A stretch of 64,000 nucleotides of DNA from Streptomyces sp. CB02261 (GCF_001905665.1 NZ_LIVX01000012.1:186001-250000), one strand, 5' to 3'. Shown: positions 16,037 through 25,200, numbered from the stretch's first letter. The notes: a model not told the origin generated them from the letters alone. Numbers and translations: made by a program.

Positions 16037-17566
16037 TCAGCGCTTTTCCGCGGTGATGATGACGAAGGTGCCGGGATCGGTCTCAGCCACCGGTGAGAGC
16101 CCCGCCTCGTCCAGCCAGACATGGATCTGTTCGGTCTCGAACAGCTTGATGCCGTCGGGGCTGCCCGGGAACGCGTGTGAGCCCTGGAAGTAGCGATAGA
16201 CCGGATCGGACGCCCAGCGGAACGTCAGCAGCGTCAGCCGGCCACCCGGCCGCAGCGCGCGACCGATCTCGGAGATCGCCTTGCCCGCGTCCGGCAGCGC
16301 CTGGAGCGCGTTCCAGCAGTTGACCGCCGCCAGCGAGGAGTCCGCCACCGGCAGTGCGAGGGCGCTCGCCCGCAGCGTCGCGATCTCGGGCAGCCGGGCC
16401 CGCAGACCGGCCAGCATGGGCGCGATCAGGTCCAGGGCCAGCACTCCGCCGCCCGCGGCCGCCTCGGCGACCACAGCGGTCCAGCGGCCCGCCCCCGCGG
16501 CGACGTCCAGGACGGGACCGTCTACCGCGGACAGCTGCTCGGTCAAATAGTCGTCCTCGTCGACGGGGCTGATTGTCCCGCCCCAGTTCTGGCCCATCAC
16601 CCTCAGGAACGCCGGGCGCAGCACGTTCTCGTAGTGAAAGCCGATGCCCTGCAGACCGGCCGCGTTCTGCAGCACGTCGTCCTCGTCGTGCTCACCGGCA
16701 CCGGCGGACAGGTCGAGTACACCGTGCGGCAGCGCGTAGCTCCGCTCGCACCCGGTGCAGGACGTACCGGTGGTCGCGAACGACAGCGTGGCGCGGCAGG
16801 CGGGGCAGCGCAGCACGTCCGCGAAGCGGCTGAACTCCTCGATGCGCGGGGCCGGCGGTTCGGCCGGGCGGGCGTCGGCGTGGACGCTGGTGTCGCGGAC
16901 CACCGTCGGGCGGCCGTTGCGCAACGCCCATACGGCCTTCGCACCGGTGTACGCGAGCACCGAGCGGGTGTCGCTCGACCAGGTCGCTGCGAGCTGCTCC
17001 GGTGTCAGAGCACGGATCCAGTCCTGGTCGAAGGCCAGCTCCTCGGCGCCCAGCTGCCACTCGTACGGCGAGGGCCAGACCCGGCCCAATACGACGTCCT
17101 CGGGATCGAGCGGCTTCAGGCAGCGCTCCAGCCGAGTGCGGTCGTCCGGGGTGAGCTCGGTGCCGGCCGCGGCGGCGAGGATCCGCTCCCGGTCACCACC
17201 GAGGTGGGAGAGCAGGTACAGGGCGGCGAGCTGAGTGGGGCCGCCCGGCTCGGATCCCGTGAGCAGCGGCAGGTAATCGGCGAGCCCGGCCCGTACGGCT
17301 TCGGTCAGCGGACCGCCGCCCGCGGTGTGCTCGGTCTCGGCCAGCAGCCCGAGCAGCAGCATGAGGTACCCCTGGCGCAGCTCGTCGGTACCGGACAGAG
17401 CTGCCACCAGCCGGGGCACCCCGGCCAGGGCCCTGTCCGTGGCCACGCCGTCCTTCCACAGCGCGTCGGTCAGCCGCAGGAACTCCGCGTCGGCCTGGTC
17501 GGGCGAGGCGGTGAGCAGGGCGTGCGGAAGGGCGTCGGTCGGCGGGGCGTCCGGGGCGGCAGTCAT
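16037..17566 (-). CDS. Three-part SAM methyltransferase: helical N-domain, zinc ribbon, methyltransferase
   Basis: 509 residues, about twice the size of a simple methyltransferase. Residues 1-230 are all-helical, Leu/Ala-rich and repetitive (LLLGLLAETEHT, LAALYLLSHLGGD), with no known catalytic motif. Residues about 255-290 form a zinc ribbon with CPAC and CTGC, as in RlmA and Trm112-like proteins. The C-terminal 200 residues are a class I methyltransferase: VLDVAAGAGRWTAVVAEAA, VLALDLIAPML, NCWNALQALPDAGKAISEIGRALRPGGRLTLLTF. The N-domain may be a substrate- or protein-recognition part. It is transcribed leftward, 116 nt from the aminomutase gene, with its own terminator. Small-molecule methylation in the cluster is the default guess. 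Confidence 0.85.
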   Translation of the reverse strand: MTAAPDAPPTDALPHALLTASPDQADAEFLRLTDALWKDGVATDRALAGVPRLVAALSGTDELRQGYLMLLLGLLAETEHTAGGGPLTEAVRAGLADYLPLLTGSEPGGPTQLAALYLLSHLGGDRERILAAAAGTELTPDDRTRLERCLKPLDPEDVVLGRVWPSPYEWQLGAEELAFDQDWIRALTPEQLAATWSSDTRSVLAYTGAKAVWALRNGRPTVVRDTSVHADARPAEPPAPRIEEFSRFADVLRCPACRATLSFATTGTSCTGCERSYALPHGVLDLSAGAGEHDEDDVLQNAAGLQGIGFHYENVLRPAFLRVMGQNWGGTISPVDEDDYLTEQLSAVDGPVLDVAAGAGRWTAVVAEAAAGGGVLALDLIAPMLAGLRARLPEIATLRASALALPVADSSLAAVNCWNALQALPDAGKAISEIGRALRPGGRLTLLTFRWASDPVYRYFQGSHAFPGSPDGIKLFETEQIHVWLDEAGLSPVAETDPGTFVIITAEKR

Positions 17567-17682
17567 GGGGTGCGGGGTCCTTTCGGGCAGCGGGCCGAGC
17601 AGAGGGTGGGGCGGGCCGGCCGCGGTCTGCGGCCAGCCTCGCGTGCCGTGGATGAAGGGCGCCGGGTGTCCGGCGCACCGGG

Positions 17683-19308
17683 TCAGCGCAGGACGACGTC
17701 GGTGTGACGGTCCAGGGCCGCCAGAAACTCTCCGCGCGACAGGGCGGCGGCGACCAGCTCGATGTCGTCGGCCATGTAGCGGTCCACGCCCAGCGTCGGG
17801 ACCAGCGCGCGGACGGCATCGTACGTGGACTTGGCGGCCGGGCTCAGGCCCTCGAAGCGGCCCGAGATGTCGACGGCCTGTGCCGCGGCGAGGAACTCGA
17901 CGGCGAGGATGCGGTTGTTGTTCTCGAGGACGCGGCGGGCGTTGCGGGCGGCGATCAGGCCCATGCTGACGACGTCCTGGTTGTCGCCGTTGGACGGCAC
18001 GCTCTGGGTGCTGGCGGGGCCGATCGTGCGGTTTTCGGCGACGAGCGCGGTGGCCGGGTATTGGGCACCGGCGAAGCCGCTGTGCAGACCGGGGTCGCCA
18101 GCCACCAGGAACTCCGGCAGGCCGTAGCTCAGGTGACGGTTGAGCACCCGGTTGATCTGGCGCTCGGCGAGCACGCCGAGCTGGGTCAGCGCGATGGTCA
18201 CGAAGTCCATGGCAAACGCGATGGGCTGGCCGTGGAAGTTCGCGCCGTGGAAGATCTCGTCCTGGCCCTCGAAGAACAGCGGGTTGTCGTTAGCCGAGTT
18301 GAGCTCGATCTCCAGCTTCTGCACCGCGTGGTAGAGGGTGTCGCGGACGGCGCCGACGATCTGCGGGATGGCCCGCAGCGAGTACGCCTTCTGCAGGTAG
18401 ATCTCGGAGCGCTGGACGTCCTTGTCGGTGTCCTTGTCGGCCTGGAGCTCGCGGCGCAGGTCGGCGTGCTCGACCGTCAGGTTGCTGCCGTTCATCAGCG
18501 CGCGCATGTTGGCCGCCGTGTCGATTTGCCCCTGGTGCGGGCGGGCGATGTCGTGGCCCTCGGCGAGGAACGGGCTGGTGGAGCCGCGCAGCGTCTCGAT
18601 GAGCAGCGCCGTGACGATCTCGGCCTGGCGGGCCTGGGCGAGGGCGCGGCCGACCACGAGCGAGCCGAGACCGGTCATCGCCGAAGTGCCGTTGATGAGA
18701 GCCAGACCCTCCTTGAACTTCAGCTTGAGCGGCTCGATGCCCAGCTCGTCGAGGACCTTGCGGGTGGGCACCTGCTTGCCGTCGCGCAGCACGTAGCCTT
18801 CGCCGATCAGGGTGCTGGCCACGTGGGACAGCGGGGCGAGGTCGCCACTGGCGCCCAGGGAGCCGATCTGCGGGATCGCCGGGGTGATGCCGAGGTTGAG
18901 GTAGAGGGCGAGGCGCTCCAGGATCTCCGGGCGCACTGCGGAGTAGCCCTTGGCCAGCGTGTTGAGGCGGGCGGCGACGACGGCGCGCGCCTCGTCCTCG
19001 GCGAACAGCGGTCCGACACCGGCGCTGTGGCTGCGAACCAGGTTGGTCTGCAGCTCGGTCTCCTTGGACTTGTCCACCTGCATGTAGATCATCTCGCCGT
19101 AGCCGGTGGTCACCCCGTAGATCGGGATGTTCTGCTCGGCGATGCCCTCGAAGATCTCCCTGCTCCTGCGGGCCTTCGCCATCGCCCCGTCAGGGACCGT
19201 GGCCTGCGCGCCCTCCTCGGCGACCTGACGCACCGAGTCGATGGTCAGGCTCTCGCCGTCGAACGCGACCGGAATGGCGGAAATCTCGACTGTCGTCAAC
19301 GTACTCAC
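17683..19308 (-). CDS. MIO-containing tyrosine 2,3-aminomutase / ammonia-lyase (SgcC4-like)
   Basis: 541 residues from a GTG at 19308. The cofactor-forming triad is Ala153-Ser154-Gly155 in GSLGASGDLAPLSH, which autocatalytically forms MIO. The mobile-loop Tyr is Tyr64 (IPIYGVTTGYG). His94 (LVRSHSAGVGP) is in the position that confers tyrosine preference in tyrosine ammonia-lyases and in SgcC4. From memory the sequence is very close to the C-1027 aminomutase SgcC4, with every key residue offset by one. The expected product is beta-tyrosine, with some 4-coumarate as in that family. Together with the HpaB hydroxylase, free carrier and free C enzyme this completes a beta-tyrosine tailoring set. 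It precedes the methyltransferase and follows the A-domain gene by 36 nt. Confidence 0.93.
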   Translation of the reverse strand: MSTLTTVEISAIPVAFDGESLTIDSVRQVAEEGAQATVPDGAMAKARRSREIFEGIAEQNIPIYGVTTGYGEMIYMQVDKSKETELQTNLVRSHSAGVGPLFAEDEARAVVAARLNTLAKGYSAVRPEILERLALYLNLGITPAIPQIGSLGASGDLAPLSHVASTLIGEGYVLRDGKQVPTRKVLDELGIEPLKLKFKEGLALINGTSAMTGLGSLVVGRALAQARQAEIVTALLIETLRGSTSPFLAEGHDIARPHQGQIDTAANMRALMNGSNLTVEHADLRRELQADKDTDKDVQRSEIYLQKAYSLRAIPQIVGAVRDTLYHAVQKLEIELNSANDNPLFFEGQDEIFHGANFHGQPIAFAMDFVTIALTQLGVLAERQINRVLNRHLSYGLPEFLVAGDPGLHSGFAGAQYPATALVAENRTIGPASTQSVPSNGDNQDVVSMGLIAARNARRVLENNNRILAVEFLAAAQAVDISGRFEGLSPAAKSTYDAVRALVPTLGVDRYMADDIELVAAALSRGEFLAALDRHTDVVLR

Positions 19309-19344
19309 TCCCAGTGGAATCGGATGAAGGCAGGTGGTGCGGGG

Positions 19345-21996
19345 TCAGGCCGCGGCGGTCGCCGCCCGCAGGCGCGAGCGGTCCACCTTTCCGGCGGCGT
19401 TGCGCGGCAGGCGGTCCGGCGCCTCGTGGAACGTCGCGGGCAGAGTCAGGGGGCCGAAGTGGCCGCGCAGGTGCGCCCGCCACTCGGCGGCGGCACCGAG
19501 AGGCCGGCCGTCGGCGTCCCGGCGCGGCACGACATGGACGTCGAGTCCCCGCACCAGGCCCGTCACCGGTTCGGCGACCGGCACCACGGCGCACTCCAGG
19601 ACGGAGGCGTGCGAGGCGAGCGATCCTTCGATCTCGGTCAGTTCGACCCGGTTGCCCGCCAGCTTGATCTGGAAATCCTCGCGGCCCCGGTACTCCAGGG
19701 TGCCGTCGGGCAGCCGCCGCCCGAGGTCGCCGGTGCGGTACCAGCCCCCCTCGACGCCGGGCGTGTCCAGCCACTCCACCGGGCGGAACGGGGTGCGGTC
19801 GGCACTGCCCAGGTACCCCGAGGTCACATAGGGAGAGCGCACCACGATGCTGCCGGTGACCCCGACCGGGCAGGTCAGGTCGTTCTCGTCGAGGACGAGG
19901 AGCTGGCGGCCCGGGATCGCCCGGCCGATCGGCACCGGGCCCTCGGTCAGGCCGGTGACCTCGTGCCAGGTGGCGGCGACGACCTCGGTCGGCCCGTACA
20001 GGTTGAAGACGCGCAGGGCCGGCAGCTCCTCGGCCAGGCCGCTGAGCAGCTCCGGCGGCAGCGCCTCGCCCATCAGCAGCAGATGGCCGAAGGCGTCGAG
20101 CCGCGGCCCCGCCCCGGTCCGGGCGATGACGTCGAGGAGGTCGCGGGCGAAGCTGGGCACGGTCTGCAGGTGCGTGATTCGGTGCTCAGCCAGCCACGGC
20201 ACCAGCAGGTCCGGGTTCACCCTCACCTTGTCGGGCACGACGTACAGCGTGCCGCCGGTGGCGAGCGTCGCGCCGACCTCGGCAAGCGCCGGATCGTGCT
20301 CGGGGGATACCCACTGAGCCACCCGGGCTCCAGGGCCCATCGCGAACCGGGTGCCGAACCAGCCGGTGAACTGGGTGAGCGCGGCGTGCGTCTGGGGGAT
20401 GCCCTTGGGGCGTCCGGTGGAGCCGGAGGTGAAGGCGATGTACGCGGTGTCGCCGGGGGTGACGGTGGGCGCCGGGGCCACGGGCAGGGTGGTGGCGTCG
20501 GCGGCCACGTCCACCACCCGGCCGCCGAACTCGGCGCGGTACCAGTCGAGCAGCTCGTCGGCGCCGTCGCCCTCGACGAGCACGCAGGCCGGCCGCAGGG
20601 CGGTGAGCACGGAGCGGCCGCGCTCACCGGCGGGACCGGGGGCGAGCCAACACAGCTTGGCCCCGTGGGCGAGGACGCCGAGCAGCGCGGCGATCCGCAG
20701 CGGCCCCGGCGGCATCCGGACCACCACGGCGTCGCCCGTGGCCACGCCGGCGGCGGCGAGCCATCGGGTGACGTCGCGGGCCGCCGCGTGCAGCGCGGCG
20801 TAACCCGTGGTGCTGCCGTCCCAGACGACCGCGGGCGCGTCGGTGACGGCATGGGCCGCCACCTGCACGGGCAGGGGTTCGGTGTGGCTGACCGGCCTGA
20901 ACACCGGCAGGGCCGCGTAGCGTTCGATCAGCGCAGCGGCCGGGAGCAGCGGCGGCAGCGTGTTGACCGGCGTGTCCGGCGCGTCCAGCGCCGCCGCCAG
21001 CAGGGTGCGCAGCCCGTCGAGCAGGTTCGCGGCCGAGCCCGCGTCGTAGAGCGCGGTCCGGTACTCCAGACGGCCCGAGAGCCGGGGAGCCTCGCCGTCG
21101 ACGCAGTCATCAATGGCCTCGACGACGAGGACGAGCCCGGTCGGCAGCACCACCCGGTCAGGAACGACGGGCCGGGCGCGCAGGCCTGCCACCCGGTCGA
21201 CGACCGGCGCGGCGGACCGGTCGGCGAAGACGGCGTCGAGCTGCGGGAGGTCGCGGTCACCGCGCAGCGGGTGCGGTTCGAAGCCGAGCAGCGCGCGCAG
21301 GGTTCCGTCGCCCGCGTGGCCGCCGTGCCGCAGCAGCAGTGCCCGCAGTGCGGCGAGGACGACACCTGCCGGGGACGCACTCTGCTCCGCTGCAACCTCG
21401 GCGACCCGGCGAGCCAGCTCGCCGTCCCACACAAACGGCAGCGAGGCACCTTCGTACCGGTGGGTCCTGGTCCGGAGGGCGCGAACGACCGCCTCCCGGG
21501 CCGCCGCCTCCTGGGCCGTCGCCGCAGTCTCCGGGGCCGGCGCCGGCGCGCCGTGGCGCTCGTGCGCGTACGCGGCCGACAGCGTGTCGACCAGCCGGGA
21601 GACGTGCGCCTCGTCGAGGGCCCCGTCCACCGTCACGAACAGCAGCAGGTCCGCTGGGGCGATCCGGGCGGCATGCAGCCGCGCGTGCGGACCCGCCGTG
21701 ACCGCCGTGGCGGACCGGGCCTCTCGGGCCGACGGGGCCTCGGTGGCCCACCGGCCGCACAGCGCGGCGGCCAGCGCGTCGACATCGTCCACCGCCACGG
21801 CGGTGAGGTCGGTGAAGCGCAGCGGCTCGGCCGTCACGGCGTCGCCCGGTCGAGCGCTCACCGTCGCGTCCCAAGCCCGGCGCAGCGCGGCCAGGTCGAG
21901 GCCGCCCGCTAGCCGGAATCCCGCACATCGAGGGGACACGGGAGGGTGCACCGGAGGTCTGTCGCCTGGGTGGTTCGCTGCCGCTTCGAAGTTCAC
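19345..21996 (-). CDS. NRPS protein: degenerate condensation domain plus adenylation domain, no carrier
   Basis: 883 residues from a GTG (start uncertain, no strong ribosome site). Residues 1-370 resemble a condensation domain but the HHxxxDG motif is gone: the equivalent stretch reads LLLFVTVDGALDEA, so it should be inactive. Residues about 385-880 are a full adenylation domain: A3 FTSGSTGRPKG, A5 NLYGPTE, A7 YRTGDLGR, A8 GREDFQIKLAGNRVEL, A10 Lys in NAAGKVDR. There is no thiolation domain, so it must load a separate carrier, most simply the one at 9421-9675. The neighbouring aminomutase suggests beta-tyrosine as substrate. By eye an Asp is present where alpha-amino-acid A domains bind the amine, so this needs testing. 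Confidence 0.9.
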   Translation of the reverse strand: MNFEAAANHPGDRPPVHPPVSPRCAGFRLAGGLDLAALRRAWDATVSARPGDAVTAEPLRFTDLTAVAVDDVDALAAALCGRWATEAPSAREARSATAVTAGPHARLHAARIAPADLLLFVTVDGALDEAHVSRLVDTLSAAYAHERHGAPAPAPETAATAQEAAAREAVVRALRTRTHRYEGASLPFVWDGELARRVAEVAAEQSASPAGVVLAALRALLLRHGGHAGDGTLRALLGFEPHPLRGDRDLPQLDAVFADRSAAPVVDRVAGLRARPVVPDRVVLPTGLVLVVEAIDDCVDGEAPRLSGRLEYRTALYDAGSAANLLDGLRTLLAAALDAPDTPVNTLPPLLPAAALIERYAALPVFRPVSHTEPLPVQVAAHAVTDAPAVVWDGSTTGYAALHAAARDVTRWLAAAGVATGDAVVVRMPPGPLRIAALLGVLAHGAKLCWLAPGPAGERGRSVLTALRPACVLVEGDGADELLDWYRAEFGGRVVDVAADATTLPVAPAPTVTPGDTAYIAFTSGSTGRPKGIPQTHAALTQFTGWFGTRFAMGPGARVAQWVSPEHDPALAEVGATLATGGTLYVVPDKVRVNPDLLVPWLAEHRITHLQTVPSFARDLLDVIARTGAGPRLDAFGHLLLMGEALPPELLSGLAEELPALRVFNLYGPTEVVAATWHEVTGLTEGPVPIGRAIPGRQLLVLDENDLTCPVGVTGSIVVRSPYVTSGYLGSADRTPFRPVEWLDTPGVEGGWYRTGDLGRRLPDGTLEYRGREDFQIKLAGNRVELTEIEGSLASHASVLECAVVPVAEPVTGLVRGLDVHVVPRRDADGRPLGAAAEWRAHLRGHFGPLTLPATFHEAPDRLPRNAAGKVDRSRLRAATAAA

Positions 21997-22155
21997 GGGG
22001 ACATTGTTCGACCGCGTGGCCGGACCGTGCTTCTCCTGGAGTGCGGAGGTGCCTGCACACCCGCTCTCCGGGCGGTACGGCCGCGAACACCGCAGTTACT
22101 TCGCCATGTCGCGCCCCGCGCGCACCCGGTCGGGCGCCGGCACTGCCCCCCTGGA

Positions 22156-23406
22156 TCAGCCGTCGCCGGGCTCCGCCTTGAACCAGAGGCCCGCCTTGAA
22201 CCACTCCTCCGCCGCCCGGATCCGGGCCTCCGTCTCGGCCCGGTCCGCGCCGACGACGACGAACGCGGCGAGGAAGTCCCCGGAGTGCGAGGCATCCTGG
22301 ACGGTGTCGCCGACCTCCGCGTACGTCGTGTACTTCACGACGCCCTCCGGCAACGTCGCCGGGTCCGGTAGCGCGGCCAGCACCCCGGGCCGCTTGGTGA
22401 AGAGCAGCTGCCCGGCGAGCTGGGCCGGGTCCGCGCGCTCGCCGGTCGGGGTGGGCAGCCCGAGCTGGCGGCGGACCGGGTACTCCATCGGGTCGAAGCC
22501 GAACAGCGCCCGCTGCACGTCGCGCACGCCGGCGCCCCCGGCCCGGGAGGCCGCCTCGCACAGCACCAGTTCGCCGTCGGTGGTGTGGAACACCTCAATG
22601 TGGAAGGCGAAGTGCTCGGGACCGCCGAACGCCTCCAGGATCCGCTCGCCGAACGCGACGAGCCGCCGTGCCAGCGGGTCGGCGGTGTCGAGTGCGATGT
22701 CGACCCGCCCCTTGCGGTCGCGGAAGTCGGCCAGTGCGTACTGGTACTGCGACGGCCACATCGTGGCGATCCGGCCGTCCAGGACGGTGCCGTCGATGTG
22801 GCACATGGAGCCGTCGACGAACGTCTCGGCCAGCCATTCCGGTTCGCCGTCGGGGCGCAGCAGCTCCGCGTCCCGTGCCCAGTCGGCGAGCTCCTCGCGA
22901 GTGCGCAGTACGGATACGCCGACGGACAGCAACCCCTGACGGGGCTTGACCACTACCGGCAGGCCGTGGGCGTCGGCGAAGGCGTCGAGCTCCGCGGCCG
23001 AGCGCAGCAGTACGTGCGCAGCGACCGGGATCCCGGCGGCCGTGGCAAGCTTCTTCATCTCCCACTTGTCGCGGTACACCAAGGCCGATCCGGGCCGCTG
23101 GCCCGGCAGCCCGAAGCGCTCGCGCAGCGCGGCCGCCCGCAGGATGTCGAATTCCTGACAGGCCACGATGTCGGTGACGCCGAACTCCTCGACGAGCTCG
23201 GCGGCCCGCCGCTCCACATGGGCGCCGGTGTCGTAGTCGGTCAGCGCCTCGGCGTGCAGATAGGGGGCCTCGGTGGGTAGTTCCTCGCCGAACAGGGCGA
23301 GCTGTTCGGCCGAGCCCAGCAGGACGATCTTCTCCCCGTGGTCGGCGAGCCACCGCTCGTACGGGTTGGCACGCAACGAGCCGCGGTGCAGGACGAGTGT
23401 GGTCAT
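22156..23406 (-). CDS. ATP-grasp carboxylate-amine ligase (1 of 3)
   Basis: 416 residues from an ATG at 23406 that overlaps the stop of the upstream cysteine-synthase gene (ATGA). The ATP-grasp fold shows LPVVVKPRQGLLSVGV for the first ATP-binding Lys loop, EWLAETFVDGSMCHIDG for the adenine-side strand, FHIEVFHTTDGELVLCEAASRAGG for the Mg-binding Glu and the terminal R-x-G-G. In place of the usual ExNxR the sequence is EAASR. These enzymes form an acyl phosphate and then a peptide or amide bond. The N-terminal pre-ATP domain has the binding-fold pattern MTTLVLHRGSLRANPYERWL. It differs considerably from the two other ATP-grasp proteins, which suggests a different bond or substrate. Confidence 0.9.
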   Translation of the reverse strand: MTTLVLHRGSLRANPYERWLADHGEKIVLLGSAEQLALFGEELPTEAPYLHAEALTDYDTGAHVERRAAELVEEFGVTDIVACQEFDILRAAALRERFGLPGQRPGSALVYRDKWEMKKLATAAGIPVAAHVLLRSAAELDAFADAHGLPVVVKPRQGLLSVGVSVLRTREELADWARDAELLRPDGEPEWLAETFVDGSMCHIDGTVLDGRIATMWPSQYQYALADFRDRKGRVDIALDTADPLARRLVAFGERILEAFGGPEHFAFHIEVFHTTDGELVLCEAASRAGGAGVRDVQRALFGFDPMEYPVRRQLGLPTPTGERADPAQLAGQLLFTKRPGVLAALPDPATLPEGVVKYTTYAEVGDTVQDASHSGDFLAAFVVVGADRAETEARIRAAEEWFKAGLWFKAEPGDG

Positions 23407-24365
23407 GCGGAGGTCCCTTCGTTCCAGATGCTGACGTAGCGTTCGCCGGTGTCCGGCAGGATCGTGACGATCGTGCGGCCCGCGTAGGCGGTGTCCCGGG
23501 CGAGCCGGAGCGCGCCGTGCACGGCGGCACCCGAGGAGAGCCCGGCGAACAGCGCCTGTTCCCGGGTGAGCGCCCGTGCGGTGTCGAGCGCCTCGTCGTC
23601 GGAGCAGGTCAGCACCCGGTCGATGAGCGCGATGTCGGTAGTGGGGGAGACGAAGCCGCCGTTCAGGCCGGGTATCCGGTGGGTGCCCGCGTATCCCTGG
23701 GAGAGTACCGGCGAGCCCTCCGGCTCCACCGCGACGATCTCCACGGCGGGGTTGCACTCGCGCAGGAAGCGTCCGGCGCCGGTCAGGGTGCCGCCGGTGC
23801 CGACCCCGGCGACCAGGACGTCGACCTGACCGCCGGTGTCCGCCCAGATCTCGGGTCCTGTGGACTCGTAGTGGGCGCGGACGTTGTCGGGGTTCTCGTG
23901 CTGGCGCACGTACCAGGAGCCGGGCGTGGCGGCCTCGATCTCCTCCGCCTTGGCGATGGCCCCGGCGAACCGCTCAGCGCTGGGCGTCTGCACGATTTCC
24001 GCGCCGAGCGCGGCCAGCAGCCCAATCCGCTCGGGAGTGGCGCTGTCGGGCAGCACGACGATGCAGCGGTAGCCACGCAGGGCACTCAGCGCGGCGAGCG
24101 CGATCCCGGTGTTACCAGAGGTCGCCTCCACGACGGTGCCGCCCGGGGCGAGGTCACCGCGCTGTTCGGCGCCGCGGAGCATCGCGAGCGCGGCCCGGTC
24201 CTTGATGCTGGCGAACGGGTTGGTCGACTCGATCTTGGCGAGGACCTCGGTGCCGGGCGCGGCGTCGGGGACGGAGAGCCGGACCAACGGAGTGTTGCCG
24301 ACGAGTTCTTCGAGGCCGGCGGCGACGCGCCGCCCGGCGGGTGCGATGAGGAGATCGGGGGTCAC
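23403..24365 (-). CDS. PLP-dependent cysteine synthase / beta-substituted alanine synthase homologue (1 of 2)
   Basis: 320 residues from a GTG at 24365, the usual length for a catalytic core. The PLP lysine is in NPFASIKDRAAL, the substrate loop is TSGNTGIAL, the phosphate loop is GVGTGGTLTGAGRFL and the C-terminus has PDTGERYVS. Family members replace the beta-leaving group of O-acetyl- or O-phospho-serine with sulfide or another nucleophile. A serine acetyltransferase gene lies next to it, so O-acetyl-L-serine is the likely donor. In biosynthetic clusters such pairs make non-standard beta-substituted alanines, for example O-ureidoserine or 2,3-diaminopropionate precursors. The SbnB partner of the diaminopropionate route is absent. 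The overlapping ATP-grasp gene probably uses the product. Confidence 0.92.
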   Translation of the reverse strand: MTPDLLIAPAGRRVAAGLEELVGNTPLVRLSVPDAAPGTEVLAKIESTNPFASIKDRAALAMLRGAEQRGDLAPGGTVVEATSGNTGIALAALSALRGYRCIVVLPDSATPERIGLLAALGAEIVQTPSAERFAGAIAKAEEIEAATPGSWYVRQHENPDNVRAHYESTGPEIWADTGGQVDVLVAGVGTGGTLTGAGRFLRECNPAVEIVAVEPEGSPVLSQGYAGTHRIPGLNGGFVSPTTDIALIDRVLTCSDDEALDTARALTREQALFAGLSSGAAVHGALRLARDTAYAGRTIVTILPDTGERYVSIWNEGTSA

Positions 24366-24435
24366 CGGAAGGCTCCAGGAGTGGGGGACAAGGGAGGGGA
24401 AGAGGAAGAGGGGACGGGGGACGGGGCGCCCGCCG

Positions 24436-25170
24436 TCACCAGGAGCCCGCCGAGGCGAGATCCCGTACGGCGTCGGATACCGACAGCGGCGGCCGATCGC
24501 CCACGGAAGCGCCCACGGGGCCGCCAGGCCGGCCGGCGACGGGCGGGACGCCGAGACCGGCGGCACTCGTACGAGCCACCGGCACCGGGCCGGTCCCGAG
24601 CGGGGGCACCGCCCGCGGCCCCGACGCCGGGCGGATCACGGAGCGGGCCGCGTACACCCGGGCTCCGGGCGGCAGGTCCTCGGTGACCGTGGCCATGGCC
24701 CCGACCAGGGCGTGGTCGCCGATGGTCACCGGGCCGAGCACGGTCGCGTTCGCGCCGAGGATCACGCCGTCGCCGACCACCGGGTGACGGCGGGCGCCCG
24801 GCGGGCGGTGGTTGTCGGCCCACCAGCCCACCGCGCCCAGCGTCACCTGCTGGTAGATCGTCACGTCGTCGCCCACGACGGCGGTCTGACCGATCACCAC
24901 GGACGCGCCGTGGTCGATGAACACCCGCCGCCCCAGCACCGCACCGGGATGAATCTCCACCCCGGTCCGCCGCCGGGAAATCCGGGCGACCGTCCGTGCC
25001 GCGGTGCGCATCCCGCGGCCGTACAGCCGGTGTGACACGCGGTGGGCCCACACGGCGGACAGGCCGGTGTGGCCGAGCGCCTCGCGGCGGCTGGTGAGGG
25101 ACGGGTCCCGGGCGACGACGACGGAGAGGTCCTCGGCCAGGGTCCGCAGCAGTCCGGTCTCCTCGGTCAT
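24436..25170 (-). CDS. Serine O-acetyltransferase (CysE-like)
   Basis: 244 residues. It has a hexapeptide-repeat left-handed beta-helix: the SAT signature IDHGASVVIGQTAVVGDDVTIYQQVTLG with catalytic His, then VVGDGVILGANATVLGPVTIGDHALVGA. The N-terminal helical part is short (about 70 residues), as in bacterial SAT proteins. The last 70 residues are Pro/Gly/Ala-rich and not part of the fold. It would acetylate L-serine with acetyl-CoA, activating it for the beta-replacement enzyme encoded just downstream. Pathway copies of this kind usually serve a dedicated amino acid rather than cysteine supply. The SD-like AAAGGAG lies upstream of the ATG at 25170. Confidence 0.9.
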   Translation of the reverse strand: MTEETGLLRTLAEDLSVVVARDPSLTSRREALGHTGLSAVWAHRVSHRLYGRGMRTAARTVARISRRRTGVEIHPGAVLGRRVFIDHGASVVIGQTAVVGDDVTIYQQVTLGAVGWWADNHRPPGARRHPVVGDGVILGANATVLGPVTIGDHALVGAMATVTEDLPPGARVYAARSVIRPASGPRAVPPLGTGPVPVARTSAAGLGVPPVAGRPGGPVGASVGDRPPLSVSDAVRDLASAGSW

Positions 25171-25200
25171 GGGGTCGGCTCCTTTCGGTATAGCCGTCGC

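Noticed and set aside
17704..21912. 1402-codon plus-strand reading
   Set aside because: Antisense to the aminomutase and NRPS genes; stop-free only because of high GC.
22156..25170. L-2,3-diaminopropionate (SbnA/SbnB) route
   Set aside because: No ornithine-cyclodeaminase-like SbnB gene is in the window, so the second step is missing.
22156..25170. A D-cycloserine cluster
   Set aside because: CysE, CysK-like and ATP-grasp genes fit in part, but the racemase, heme N-hydroxyarginine enzyme and arginase homologue are absent.
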